DNA from: Burkholderia ubonensis subsp. mesacidophila
GTDB taxonomy: Bacteria > Pseudomonadota > Gammaproteobacteria > Burkholderiales > Burkholderiaceae
Assembly (NCBI RefSeq): GCF_002097715.1
Contig: NZ_CP020737.1
Coordinates: forward strand, 620,001 to 684,000
Reading direction: 5' to 3'
DNA length: 64,000 bases
Below the pieces are notes generated by a model that worked only from the letters and a program-made list of their open reading frames with translations, was not told where the DNA came from and did no database searches. This document shows, piece by piece, positions 1 to 7,490 of the stretch (positions are counted from its first letter, which is position 1; every line of letters starts with the position of its first letter). The position numbers and the translations under genes were made by a program.

Positions 1-459
1 GCGCGACAGTTCCGTCAGCGCCAACTGATAGACATCCCGCTTGAACTCGATCACCGCATCGAGCGGCACCCAATACTCGTTCCAGCGCCACGCATCGAAC
101 TCCGGGTGGTCGGTCGCGCGCAAGCAAATGTCGCAATCGCGTCCTACCATCCGCAGCAGGAACCAGATCTGTTTCTGGCCGCGGTAATGACCGCGTACTT
201 CACGCTTGATGAACTTGTCAGGCACCTCGTAACGCAACCAGTCGCGGGTGCGGCCGATTATCTTGACATGTTCCGGGTGCAGGCCGGTTTCCTCGTGCAG
301 CTCCCGGTACATCGCCTGCATGGGGGTCTCGCCGTACTTGATCCCACCTTGAGGAAACTGCCAGGAATGCTCGCGGAGCCGCTTGCCCCAAAACACCTCG
401 TTGCGCGCGTTCAAGAGGATGATGCCGACGTTCGGGCGAAAGCCTTCACGATCCAGCAT
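1..459 (-). CDS. rppH: RNA 5'-pyrophosphohydrolase RppH (partial, C-terminus outside window)
   Basis: Nudix hydrolase that removes pyrophosphate from the 5' end of primary transcripts and so starts RNA decay. The protein begins [20 protein letters not shown], and a full Nudix box (GGIKYGETP...RELHEETGL) lies at about residues 38-60, followed by the RppH-type stretch [15 protein letters not shown]. The 153 codons in the window contain no stop; the gene runs off the left edge. The ATG at 459 is preceded by an AAGGTGG ribosome site and, about 35 bases upstream, a TATAAT box. It is divergent from proS, as in other betaproteobacteria. Confidence 0.95.
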   Translation of the reverse strand, partial: MLDREGFRPNVGIILLNARNEVFWGKRLREHSWQFPQGGIKYGETPMQAMYRELHEETGLHPEHVKIIGRTRDWLRYEVPDKFIKREVRGHYRGQKQIWFLLRMVGRDCDICLRATDHPEFDAWRWNEYWVPLDAVIEFKRDVYQLALTELSR

Positions 460-492
460 ACAACCACCTTCGAATCCTTTAAAATTGCTTTG

Positions 493-498
493 ATTATA
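493..498 (-). promoter_or_regulatory. -10 box of rppH
   Basis: A perfect TATAAT reads on the minus strand 34 bases before the rppH ATG. I see no good -35 hexamer at 16-18 bp, so this is a -10 assignment only. The 460-677 interval separates rppH from proS; no comparably clear plus-strand promoter for proS was found in it. Confidence 0.5.
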
Positions 499-638
499 AA
501 CAGATAACGGGCGCCGCGCACCGTAACGGAGCGAATCCGCGCCGGGCGCGCCAGTTGAGCTGTCCCTGATTTGTCTGCCAAGTCATCTGCGCGATCGTCG
601 TTCGCCGCGCGCAGCTTTTTCATCTTGAATCTTTTTCG

Positions 639-665
639 GGCGCCCCGCCTGGGGGCGCCGTTTTT
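639..665 (+). terminator. terminator-like hairpin in the proS leader (possible attenuator)
   Basis: An 8-bp all-GC stem (GGCGCCCC at 639-646 with GGGGCGCC at 652-659, 5-base loop) is followed by G and five T (661-665), the form of an intrinsic terminator on the plus strand. It ends 12 bases before the proS ATG, and no plus-strand gene lies upstream that would need it. It may control read-through into proS. Confidence 0.55.
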
Positions 666-677
666 GGAACCGTCCGC

Positions 678-2414
678 ATGAAAGCTTCCCGTTTCTTTAT
701 CGGCACCCTGAAAGAAGCACCCGCCGACGCAGAGATCGTCAGCCACAAGCTGATGGTGCGCGCCGGCATGATCCGCCGCGTCGCCGGCGGCATCTACAAC
801 TACCTGCCGATCGGCCTGCGCTCGATCCGCAAGGTCGAGGCGATCGTGCGCGAGGAAATGAACCGGGCCGGCGCGATCGAGCTCCTGATGCCGGCCGTGC
901 AGCCGGCCGAGCTGTGGCAGGAGTCGGGCCGCTGGGAGCAGTATGGTCCCGAGCTGCTGCGCTTCAAGGACCGCAAGGACAACGAGTTCGTGATCGGGCC
1001 GACGCACGAGGAAGTGATCACCGACATCGCGCGCAACCAGATCAGGAGCTACCGGCAGATGCCGGTGAACTTCTACCAGATCCAGACGAAGTTCCGCGAC
1101 GAGATCCGTCCGCGCTTCGGCGTGATGCGCGGCCGCGAGTTCATCATGAAGGACGCGTACTCGTTCGACAAGGATGCCGACGGCCTCGCCGAATCGTATC
1201 GCAAGATGTACGACGCGTACGTGCGCATCTTCACGCGCCTCGGCCTTGAGTTCCGTCCGGTTGCGGCCGACAGCGGCTCGATCGGCGGCAACTTCTCGCA
1301 CGAGTTCCACGTGATCGCCGACACCGGCGAGGACGCGATCGCCTACTGCCCGACCTCCGATTTCGCGGCGAACATCGAGGCGGCCGAAGCGTTGCCGCTG
1401 ACGCCCAAGCGCGCCGCGGCCGCCGAGCCGATGGCGAAGGTCGCGACGCCGGGCAAGGCGAAGTGCGAGGCCGTTGCCGAGCTGATGGGGATTCCGCTCG
1501 AGCGCACGATCAAGTCGATCGTGCTCGCGACCGACAACGAAGGCGCCGAACCGACGATCTGGCTGCTGATGCTGCGCGGCGACCACGACCTGAACGAGAT
1601 CAAGGCGTCGAAGCTGCCGGGCCTGAAGGACCACCGCTTCGCGACCGAGCAGGAAATCGTCGAGTGGTTCGGCACGCCGCCGGGCTACCTCGGCCCGGTC
1701 GGCACGAAGAAGCCGGTGAAGGTGATCGCCGATCGCACGGTCGCGAACATGAGCGATTTCGTCGTCGGCGCGAACGAGGTCGACTATCACATCGCCGGCG
1801 TGAACTGGGGCCGCGATCTGCCGGAGCCGGAAGTCGCCGACATCCGCAACGTGCAGAAGGGCGACCCGTCGCCGGACGGCAAGGGCGTGATCGACATCTG
1901 CCGCGGCATCGAGGTCGGCCACGTGTTCCAGCTCGGCACCAAGTACTCGGAAGCGATGGGCGCGACGTTCATCGACGAGTCGGGCAAGCCGCAGCCGATG
2001 CTGATGGGCTGCTACGGCGTCGGCGTCACGCGCATTCTCGGCGCGGCGATCGAACAGAACTTTGACGACAAGGGCATCATCTGGCCGGAGTCGATCGCAC
2101 CGTTCGAGGTCGTGCTGTGCCCGATGGGCTACGACCGCAGCGACGCGGTGCGCGAAGCGACCGACACGCTGTACGCGGAGCTGGCCGCGGCCGGCATCGA
2201 CGTGATCCTCGACGATCGCGGCGAGCGTCCGGGCGTGATGTTCGCCGACTGGGAGCTGATCGGCGTGCCGCATCGCCTCGTGATCGGCGAGCGCGGCCTG
2301 AAGGAAGGCAAGCTCGAATACCAGGGCCGCCGCGACACCGAAGCGACGCTGCTGCCGGCCGACACGGCCGCGGCGGCGGTCGTGGAGAAGGTCCGCGCCG
2401 CGCTCGCGCGCTAA
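678..2414 (+). CDS. proS: prolyl-tRNA synthetase
   Basis: Class IIa aminoacyl-tRNA synthetase that charges tRNA-Pro. The 578 residues match the long bacterial form: an N-terminal catalytic part (start [20 protein letters not shown]), motif 2 region [20 protein letters not shown], an inserted YbaK-type editing domain at about 225-400 that deacylates Ala-tRNA-Pro, motif 3 [18 protein letters not shown] near 445-465, and a C-terminal anticodon-binding domain. The ATG at 678 matches the usual N-terminus but has no strong Shine-Dalgarno and sits just after a hairpin with a T-run. The MarC-family gene follows 21 bases downstream. Confidence 0.97.
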   Translation: MKASRFFIGTLKEAPADAEIVSHKLMVRAGMIRRVAGGIYNYLPIGLRSIRKVEAIVREEMNRAGAIELLMPAVQPAELWQESGRWEQYGPELLRFKDRKDNEFVIGPTHEEVITDIARNQIRSYRQMPVNFYQIQTKFRDEIRPRFGVMRGREFIMKDAYSFDKDADGLAESYRKMYDAYVRIFTRLGLEFRPVAADSGSIGGNFSHEFHVIADTGEDAIAYCPTSDFAANIEAAEALPLTPKRAAAAEPMAKVATPGKAKCEAVAELMGIPLERTIKSIVLATDNEGAEPTIWLLMLRGDHDLNEIKASKLPGLKDHRFATEQEIVEWFGTPPGYLGPVGTKKPVKVIADRTVANMSDFVVGANEVDYHIAGVNWGRDLPEPEVADIRNVQKGDPSPDGKGVIDICRGIEVGHVFQLGTKYSEAMGATFIDESGKPQPMLMGCYGVGVTRILGAAIEQNFDDKGIIWPESIAPFEVVLCPMGYDRSDAVREATDTLYAELAAAGIDVILDDRGERPGVMFADWELIGVPHRLVIGERGLKEGKLEYQGRRDTEATLLPADTAAAAVVEKVRAALAR

Positions 2415-2435
2415 GCCGGCCGACCGGAGGACACG

Positions 2436-3038
2436 GTGGAATACACCTTCCTGTCGGCCACCGTGCTCCTTCTGCTGATCACCGATCCGCTCGGCAACAT
2501 TCCGCTGTTCATCTCGGCGATGCGGAGTGTGCCGCGCGAGCGGCGGGTGAAGCTGATCCTGCGCGAAGTGGGGATCGCGTTCGTGATCCTGCTGTTCTTC
2601 ATGGTCGTGGGCGACCGCTTCCTGCGGATGATGAACCTCACCGACCTGTCGCTGCGCATCGGCGGCGGCATCGTGCTGTTCCTGATCGCGCTGCGGATGA
2701 TCTTCCCGCATCCGGATGGCGCGCTGGGCAACGATCCGCGCGCGGGCGGCGAGCCGTTCATCGTGCCGCTCGCGATTCCGGCGCTGGCCGGGCCGTCGGC
2801 GCTCGCGACGGTGATGCTGCTGACGTCGCAGGCGCCCGGCAAGATGCTCGAGTGGGCGGGCGCGCTGACGGTCACGATGATCGTCTGCGCGGTCACGCTG
2901 GTGCTGGCCGAGCGGATCCAGCAATGGCTCGGCGAGCGGACGGTCGCCGCGTTCGAGCGGCTGATGGGCCTCGTGCTCGTCGCGATCTCGGTCGAGATGA
3001 TGCTGGGCGGCATTCGCGTATTCGTGCACCAGCTTTAA
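2436..3038 (+). CDS. MarC family integral membrane protein
   Basis: A 200-residue inner-membrane protein of the MarC/UPF0056 family, whose function is unknown (an old link to multiple antibiotic resistance is not supported for the family). About six hydrophobic segments are visible, beginning with MEYTFLSATVLLLLITDPLGNIPLF; the motif DPLGNIPLF near residues 17-25 and PLAIPALAGP near 105-115 are typical. It starts with GTG, chosen because GGAGG lies 5 bases upstream. It is 21 bases after proS and probably co-transcribed; a strong terminator follows. Confidence 0.88.
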   Translation: MEYTFLSATVLLLLITDPLGNIPLFISAMRSVPRERRVKLILREVGIAFVILLFFMVVGDRFLRMMNLTDLSLRIGGGIVLFLIALRMIFPHPDGALGNDPRAGGEPFIVPLAIPALAGPSALATVMLLTSQAPGKMLEWAGALTVTMIVCAVTLVLAERIQQWLGERTVAAFERLMGLVLVAISVEMMLGGIRVFVHQL

Positions 3039-3060
3039 GGCGCGGCGACGCCCCAATGTA

Positions 3061-3099
3061 AAAAGCGGCGCTCCGGAAGAACCGGAGCGCCGCTTTTTT
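3061..3099. terminator. bidirectional intrinsic terminator
   Basis: A 12-bp perfect GC stem (3065-3076 with 3082-3093, loop AAGAA) is flanked by an A-run on the left and a T-run on the right, so it can stop transcription on both strands. It lies between the convergent MarC gene and hpt. Confidence 0.9.
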
Positions 3100-3117
3100 A
3101 TGCGGACCGTGCGGGCG

Positions 3118-3669
3118 TCAGGCGTTCGCGGTCAGTGCGCGGATCGTCGGCAGGTTGCGCCAGTAGCCCTTCGCGTCCATCCCGCAGCCGAACACGTAGC
3201 GGTCGGGCACGGCAAAGCCGCAGAAATCCGGGTGCAGCGGCTTGGCCTTCGCGAGCGTCTTCTCGCACAGCACGGCCGACATGAAGCGCTTCGCGCCCAT
3301 GTCGAGAATGCGGTCGCGGATCGCGGCCATCGTCTCGCCTTCGTCGAGGATGTCGTCGAGCACGAGCACGATGCGGTCCTTCACCGATTCGCGCGGCGCG
3401 ACGCGCCAGTGCATCTCCGGGCTGCCCTGCGTCGTGTTGCGGTAGCGGGTCAGGTGGATGTAGTCGAATTCCAGCGGGAAATCGAGATGCGGCAGCAGCA
3501 TCCCGGTAAACACCGCGGCGCCGCCCATCACCGAGAGGACGAGCGGGAACGCGTCGCCGATCTCGACGCGGATCGCGTCGGCCATCCGGGCGATCGACGC
3601 GTTGACGGCGTCCGCCGAGACAATCTCTTCGGAGTGTTCGAAAATGTGGAGGGCTTCTTCGCGGTTCAT
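3118..3669 (-). CDS. hpt: hypoxanthine phosphoribosyltransferase
   Basis: Purine salvage enzyme joining hypoxanthine (or guanine) to PRPP to give IMP/GMP. The type I PRTase signature VLVLDDILDEGET is clear in the middle of the protein, with the flexible loop region around YRNTTQGSPEMHW before it. I chose the ATG giving MNREEALHIF (183 residues); the frame stays open to a TTG at 3696, but neither start has a clear ribosome site. It lies 94 bases downstream of ffh on the same strand and may be read from the ffh transcript. It ends at a bidirectional terminator. Confidence 0.9.
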   Translation of the reverse strand: MNREEALHIFEHSEEIVSADAVNASIARMADAIRVEIGDAFPLVLSVMGGAAVFTGMLLPHLDFPLEFDYIHLTRYRNTTQGSPEMHWRVAPRESVKDRIVLVLDDILDEGETMAAIRDRILDMGAKRFMSAVLCEKTLAKAKPLHPDFCGFAVPDRYVFGCGMDAKGYWRNLPTIRALTANA

Positions 3670-3763
3670 GAGTTCTGGCGGGCAGTCGGTATACAAATAA
3701 GAATGAAGCAGATCGGGCGGCGCGCGCTACAGCAAAAACCCGCGCGCCGGCCGACGGGCGGAA

Positions 3764-5131
3764 TCAGCGCAGGCCGGGCATCATGCCCTTCAGGCCACGC
3801 ATCATCTTCTGCATGTTGCCGCCCTTCAGCTTCTTCATCATCGTACGCATCTGGTCGTACTGGTTCAGCATCCGGTTGACTTCCTGCACCGGCACGCCCG
3901 CGCCGGCAGCAATGCGGCGCTTGCGCGTCGCCTTGATGATCTCGGGTTTCGCGCGCTCGGCGGGCGTCATCGAGCTGATGATCCCTTCCATCCGGCGGAT
4001 CTGCTTTTCGGCCTGGCCCATGTCGGCGCCGGCGGCTGCCTGCTGGAACTGCGCGGGCAGCTTGTCCATCAGCGACGACAGGCCGCCCATGTTCTTCATC
4101 TGCGAGATCTGCGCGCGGAAATCGTTCAGGTCGAAGTCGCCGCCTTTCTTCACCTTGTCGGCGAGCTTCTGCGCGGCCTGCACGTCGACGCCGCGTTGCG
4201 CTTCCTCGACGAGCGCGAGGATGTCGCCCATGCCGAGGATCCGGTTCGCCATCCGGTCCGGGTGGAAGATCTCGAGGCCGTCGAGCTTCTCGGCGACGCC
4301 GACGAACTTGATCGGCTTGCCGGTGATGTGGCGCACGGACAGCGCGGCGCCACCGCGCGAGTCGCCGTCCAGCTTGGTCAGCACGACGCCGGTGAGCGGC
4401 AGCGCATCGTTGAACGCCTTCGCGGTGTTGACGGCGTCCTGGCCGAGCATCGCGTCGACGACGAACAGCGTTTCGGCCGGCTTCAGCGTGCCGTGCAGCG
4501 CGGCGATCTCCTGCATCATCGCTTCGTCGATGCCGAGACGGCCGGCCGTATCGACGATCAGCACGTCATGGTAGTGGCGCTTGGCCCAGTCGACCGCGGC
4601 GAGCGCGATGTCGACAGGCTTCTGGTCCGGCGTCGACGGGAAGAAATCGGCGCCGACCTGTTCGCTCACCGTTTTCAGCTGCATGATCGCGGCGGGGCGG
4701 TATACGTCGCACGACACCGTCAGCACTTTCTTCTTGTACTTCTCGCGCAAGAGCTTCGCGAGCTTGCCGGCGGTGGTCGTCTTGCCGGCGCCCTGCAGGC
4801 CGGCCATCAGGATCACGGCGGGCGGCGTGACGGCGAGGTTCAGCTCCGCGGCCTTGCCCTCGTAGTCGCCGCCGATCACGGCGGTCAGCTCCTTCTGGAC
4901 CACGCCGACGAGCGCCTGGCCCGGCGACAGGCTGCTGATCACTTCCTCGCCGAGCGCCTTTTCCTTGACCTTGGCGATGAATTCGCGGACGACGGGCAGC
5001 GCGACGTCGGCCTCGAGCAGCGCGAGGCGCACCTCGCGGAGCATCTCCTGGGTGTTCGCCTCGGTGAGCCGGGCCTCGCCGCGCAGCGTCTTGACGACGC
5101 GCGCCATCCGTTGAGTGAGATTGTCGAGCAT
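3764..5131 (-). CDS. ffh: signal recognition particle protein Ffh
   Basis: SRP54 GTPase; with 4.5S RNA it binds signal sequences on ribosomes and delivers them to FtsY for insertion into the membrane. The 455 residues show an N domain (MLDNLTQRMARVVKTLRG), the G domain with P-loop GLQGAGKTTTAGKL near 107-120, the DTAGR and TKLDG GTPase motifs, and a methionine-rich M domain ending KGGNMQKMMRGLKGMMPGLR. The start is the ATG at 5131 (family N-terminus); the open frame further upstream is not typical of Ffh. It is divergent from the CcsA-like gene. Confidence 0.97.
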   Translation of the reverse strand: MLDNLTQRMARVVKTLRGEARLTEANTQEMLREVRLALLEADVALPVVREFIAKVKEKALGEEVISSLSPGQALVGVVQKELTAVIGGDYEGKAAELNLAVTPPAVILMAGLQGAGKTTTAGKLAKLLREKYKKKVLTVSCDVYRPAAIMQLKTVSEQVGADFFPSTPDQKPVDIALAAVDWAKRHYHDVLIVDTAGRLGIDEAMMQEIAALHGTLKPAETLFVVDAMLGQDAVNTAKAFNDALPLTGVVLTKLDGDSRGGAALSVRHITGKPIKFVGVAEKLDGLEIFHPDRMANRILGMGDILALVEEAQRGVDVQAAQKLADKVKKGGDFDLNDFRAQISQMKNMGGLSSLMDKLPAQFQQAAAGADMGQAEKQIRRMEGIISSMTPAERAKPEIIKATRKRRIAAGAGVPVQEVNRMLNQYDQMRTMMKKLKGGNMQKMMRGLKGMMPGLR

Positions 5132-5219
5132 GGGGAGCGATGGACAGTGGGGCCCGAAGGCGCGGCGGAACTCAACAAGGGAGCCGTCGCGGGAAGGGGG
5201 CCTAGTGTAAACTTCGAAC

Positions 5220-6116
5220 ATGGATATTGTACTGTATGCCCTCACCGCATTCCTGTACGGCGGCCTCGCCGTCGCCGGCTGGCGCACGCACCGCCAGGGC
5301 GCGGCGTCGCCGCTCGTCGCGAGCGTGCCGGCCGTGCCGGTTCCGGCTTCCGCCGTCTCCGGGATGAGCGGGCCCGGCCGCGCGCTGCTGTTCGCCGCGC
5401 TCGTCGCGCATGGCGTGCTGCTGCACATGACGATCTTCCCGCAAGACGCGATGGTGTTCGGTTTCGCGTTCGCGCTGTCCGCGATGTTCTGGCTCGGCGC
5501 CGGCATCTACTGGATCGAGAGCTTCTTCTTCCCGCTCGACAGCCTGCGGCTGCTCGTGCTGCCGCTCGCGTGCGGCGCGTCGCTGCTGCCGCTGGTGTTC
5601 GGCGGCGTGCGGGTGCTGCCTTATGCCGCAGCGCCGCTGTTCAAGCTGCACTTCCTGATCGCGAACATCGCGTACGGCCTGTTTGCGATCGCGGCGCTGC
5701 ACGCGGTGCTGATGCTGATGGTCGAGCGGCGCCTGCAGTCGCTCCGAAGCGGCGGGCGCGACGGCTCGACGGGCTGGATCGCGAGCTGGCTCGAGACGCT
5801 GCCGCCGCTGCTCACGCTCGAGAAGCTGCTGTTCCGCCTGATCGGCGCGGGCTTCGTGCTGCTCACGCTGACGCTTGCGTCCGGGATCCTGTTCAGCGAG
5901 CAGGTCGATGCGCGCGCGATGCGGCTCGACCACAAGACCGTGTTCGCGATCCTGTCCTGGCTGATGTTCGGCGGGCTGCTGGTCGCGCGCAGGACGTCGG
6001 GCTGGCGCGGGCGGGGCGCCGCGCGCTGGGTGCTCGTGTCGTTCGCCGCGCTGCTGCTCGCGTATGTCGGCAGCCGGTTCGTTTTCGAGGTGCTGCTGCA
6101 CCGCTCCGTGGTTTGA
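5220..6116 (+). CDS. CcsA/YpjD-like cytochrome c assembly membrane protein
   Basis: A 298-residue polytopic inner-membrane protein with about eight hydrophobic segments, matching the cytochrome c assembly (CcsA/ResC-like) fold in its C-terminal two thirds. In E. coli the related ypjD is also next to ffh, which supports the identity. The histidines in HLHFLIANIAYGLFA-type context and LDHKTVFAILSW resemble heme-ligand positions of the family, but a tryptophan-rich WWD motif is not evident, so a direct role in cytochrome c maturation is uncertain. It probably forms an operon with the next two genes. Confidence 0.8.
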   Translation: MDIVLYALTAFLYGGLAVAGWRTHRQGAASPLVASVPAVPVPASAVSGMSGPGRALLFAALVAHGVLLHMTIFPQDAMVFGFAFALSAMFWLGAGIYWIESFFFPLDSLRLLVLPLACGASLLPLVFGGVRVLPYAAAPLFKLHFLIANIAYGLFAIAALHAVLMLMVERRLQSLRSGGRDGSTGWIASWLETLPPLLTLEKLLFRLIGAGFVLLTLTLASGILFSEQVDARAMRLDHKTVFAILSWLMFGGLLVARRTSGWRGRGAARWVLVSFAALLLAYVGSRFVFEVLLHRSVV

Positions 6117-6130
6117 CCGGCTGATTCCCG

Positions 6131-6454
6131 ATGCGACAGATTCTTCTCCTCATCCTCGTGTTCTTCGCGACCTCGTGGGTCGCGCGCAAGCTGCGCCAGG
6201 CGCAGGCGCAGGCGCAGGCGCGGGCCGGGCAGGGCGCCGGCCGTGAAGCGGGGCCGGGCGCCGGCGCGCAGGGCTACGGCGGCGGCGCGCGCGCGGGCGA
6301 TGCGCAGTCGCTTCCCGAGCCGATGGTGCGCTGCGCCGAGTGCGGCGTGCACGCGCCGAAGGGCGACGCGGTCGCCGCGGGCGGCGAATACTTCTGCAGC
6401 GCCGAGCACGCGCAGCGCCACGCCGCGCGCGTGAACGACCGCGGCTCGCGATGA
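6131..6454 (+). CDS. PP0621-type small membrane-anchored protein
   Basis: A 107-residue protein of unknown function. It begins with one hydrophobic segment (MRQILLLILVFFATSWVARKL), then a Gln/Ala/Gly-rich linker, then a cysteine cluster CAECGVHAPKGDAV...EYFCSAEHAQRH that looks like a small zinc ribbon or treble clef. This architecture matches the PP0621 family, which is regularly encoded between the CcsA-like gene and ampD. Its stop overlaps the ampD start (ATGA), indicating translational coupling. Confidence 0.8.
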   Translation: MRQILLLILVFFATSWVARKLRQAQAQAQARAGQGAGREAGPGAGAQGYGGGARAGDAQSLPEPMVRCAECGVHAPKGDAVAAGGEYFCSAEHAQRHAARVNDRGSR

Positions 6455-7041
6455 GCGGCGCGCGGTCGCTGTCGATCGACGCGAACGGCTGGGTGCGCGA
6501 CGCGCGCCATGCGCCGTCGCCGAACTTCGAGGCGCGGCCCGCGGGTGCCGTGCCGACGCTCGTCGTCGTCCACAACATCAGCCTGCCCCCCGGCGAATTC
6601 GGCGGCGACGCGATCGAGGCGCTGTTCCTGAACCGACTCGACTGCGACGCGCACCCCTATTACGATGCCCACCTGCGCGGCGTGCGGGTGTCCGCGCATT
6701 TCCTGATCCGTCGCGACGGCGAGCTCGTGCAGTTCGTGTCGTGCGACGAGCGGGCTTGGCACGCGGGCGCGTCCGAGTTCTTCGGCCGGCCGCGCTGCAA
6801 CGATTTTTCGATCGGCATCGAGCTCGAGGGCGCGGACGACGTGCCGTTCGAAGCCGCCCAGTACGCGACGCTCGGCGCGCTCTCGCGCGGGCTCGCGGCC
6901 CGCTATCCGGTCGCCGCGTTCGCCGGTCATTCCGACGTCGCGCCGGGCCGCAAGACCGACCCCGGCCCGCACTTCGATTGGCAACGCTTCGCGAGCGATG
7001 CCGGTTTTTCTGCCGAATACTTTCCTTTCCGGCAGCACTGA
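6451..7041 (+). CDS. ampD: 1,6-anhydro-N-acetylmuramyl-L-alanine amidase AmpD
   Basis: Cytoplasmic zinc amidase that splits anhydro-muropeptides during cell wall recycling; its loss induces AmpC-type beta-lactamases in many bacteria. The 196 residues contain the amidase_2 features TLVVVHNISLPPGEFG (zinc histidine), the FFGRPRCNDFSIGIELEG strand and the C-terminal GHSDVAPGRKTDPGPHFDW with the remaining zinc ligands. The ATG at 6451 overlaps the upstream stop by four bases and gives the usual AmpD N-terminus. Confidence 0.95.
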   Translation: MSGARSLSIDANGWVRDARHAPSPNFEARPAGAVPTLVVVHNISLPPGEFGGDAIEALFLNRLDCDAHPYYDAHLRGVRVSAHFLIRRDGELVQFVSCDERAWHAGASEFFGRPRCNDFSIGIELEGADDVPFEAAQYATLGALSRGLAARYPVAAFAGHSDVAPGRKTDPGPHFDWQRFASDAGFSAEYFPFRQH

Positions 7042-7139
7042 TCGCGGGGTTTTTTGACGCGCGGGGGCTATTTTCCCGGCGAATGCCTTGTCGCGTCTGA
7101 CCGTTCGCGATGTCAAGGGCTCTATCGCAAATTCTCTGG

Positions 7140-7168
7140 TTGGACGTCGTTCGAATGTCCACTATACT
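7140..7168 (+). promoter_or_regulatory. sigma-70 promoter of nrdA
   Basis: TTGGAC (7140-7145) and TATACT (7163-7168) are separated by exactly 17 bp, one mismatch each from consensus. The -10 lies inside the first NrdR box. Predicted start of transcription is near 7175, giving a leader of about 315 bases before the nrdA ATG. Confidence 0.8.
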
Positions 7169-7205
7169 TGGTGCCAGTTGAGCAGTTCTGCACTAGATAT
7201 AGTGT
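7159..7205 (+). promoter_or_regulatory. two NrdR boxes upstream of nrdA
   Basis: Two 16-bp palindromic sites related to the NrdR consensus (acaCwAtATaTwGtgt): CCACTATACTTGGTGC at 7159-7174 and GCACTAGATATAGTGT at 7190-7205. Their starts are 31 bp apart, about three helical turns, as is usual for paired NrdR boxes. The first covers the -10 box and the second lies just downstream of the predicted transcription start, so NrdR binding should repress nrdA. Confidence 0.85.
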
Positions 7206-7490
7206 GTGCCGCGGGGCAAACCCGGACGGCACGGACCGGCGGGCAACGCCGGCGGACAGAGTTCTCAGGGCGACGCGTCAGGCCGGCGGTCCGGGCGTCG
7301 CGATCAGCGCAGCAAGTGTCGACGGGGCGCAGGACACATGACGAAGCACCAGACCGGATCACGTGCATCACGACGACCGAACCGGCCCCCTCGACGCGTC
7401 GCTCGCGTCTTAACGCTCGCGCACCACATTGCGCAGCGATCGTTTTAATCTGCGGTTCCCCCGCATCACCCAACACCAGGAGCTTTGCAC
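7206..7490 (+). other. long untranslated leader of nrdA
   Basis: After ampD (7042 on) and the promoter, about 285 bases precede the nrdA ATG with no convincing open frame. Short GC hairpins such as CCGGCGGGCAACGCCGG occur, but I could not match a known riboswitch. The ribosome site AGGAG is at 7478-7482. Confidence 0.5.

Noticed and set aside
411..3056. 881-codon open frame on the minus strand across proS and the MarC gene
   Set aside because: Arg/His/Asp-rich composition is what an antisense frame of GC-rich genes gives; the plus-strand proteins are clear, and no family motif is seen.
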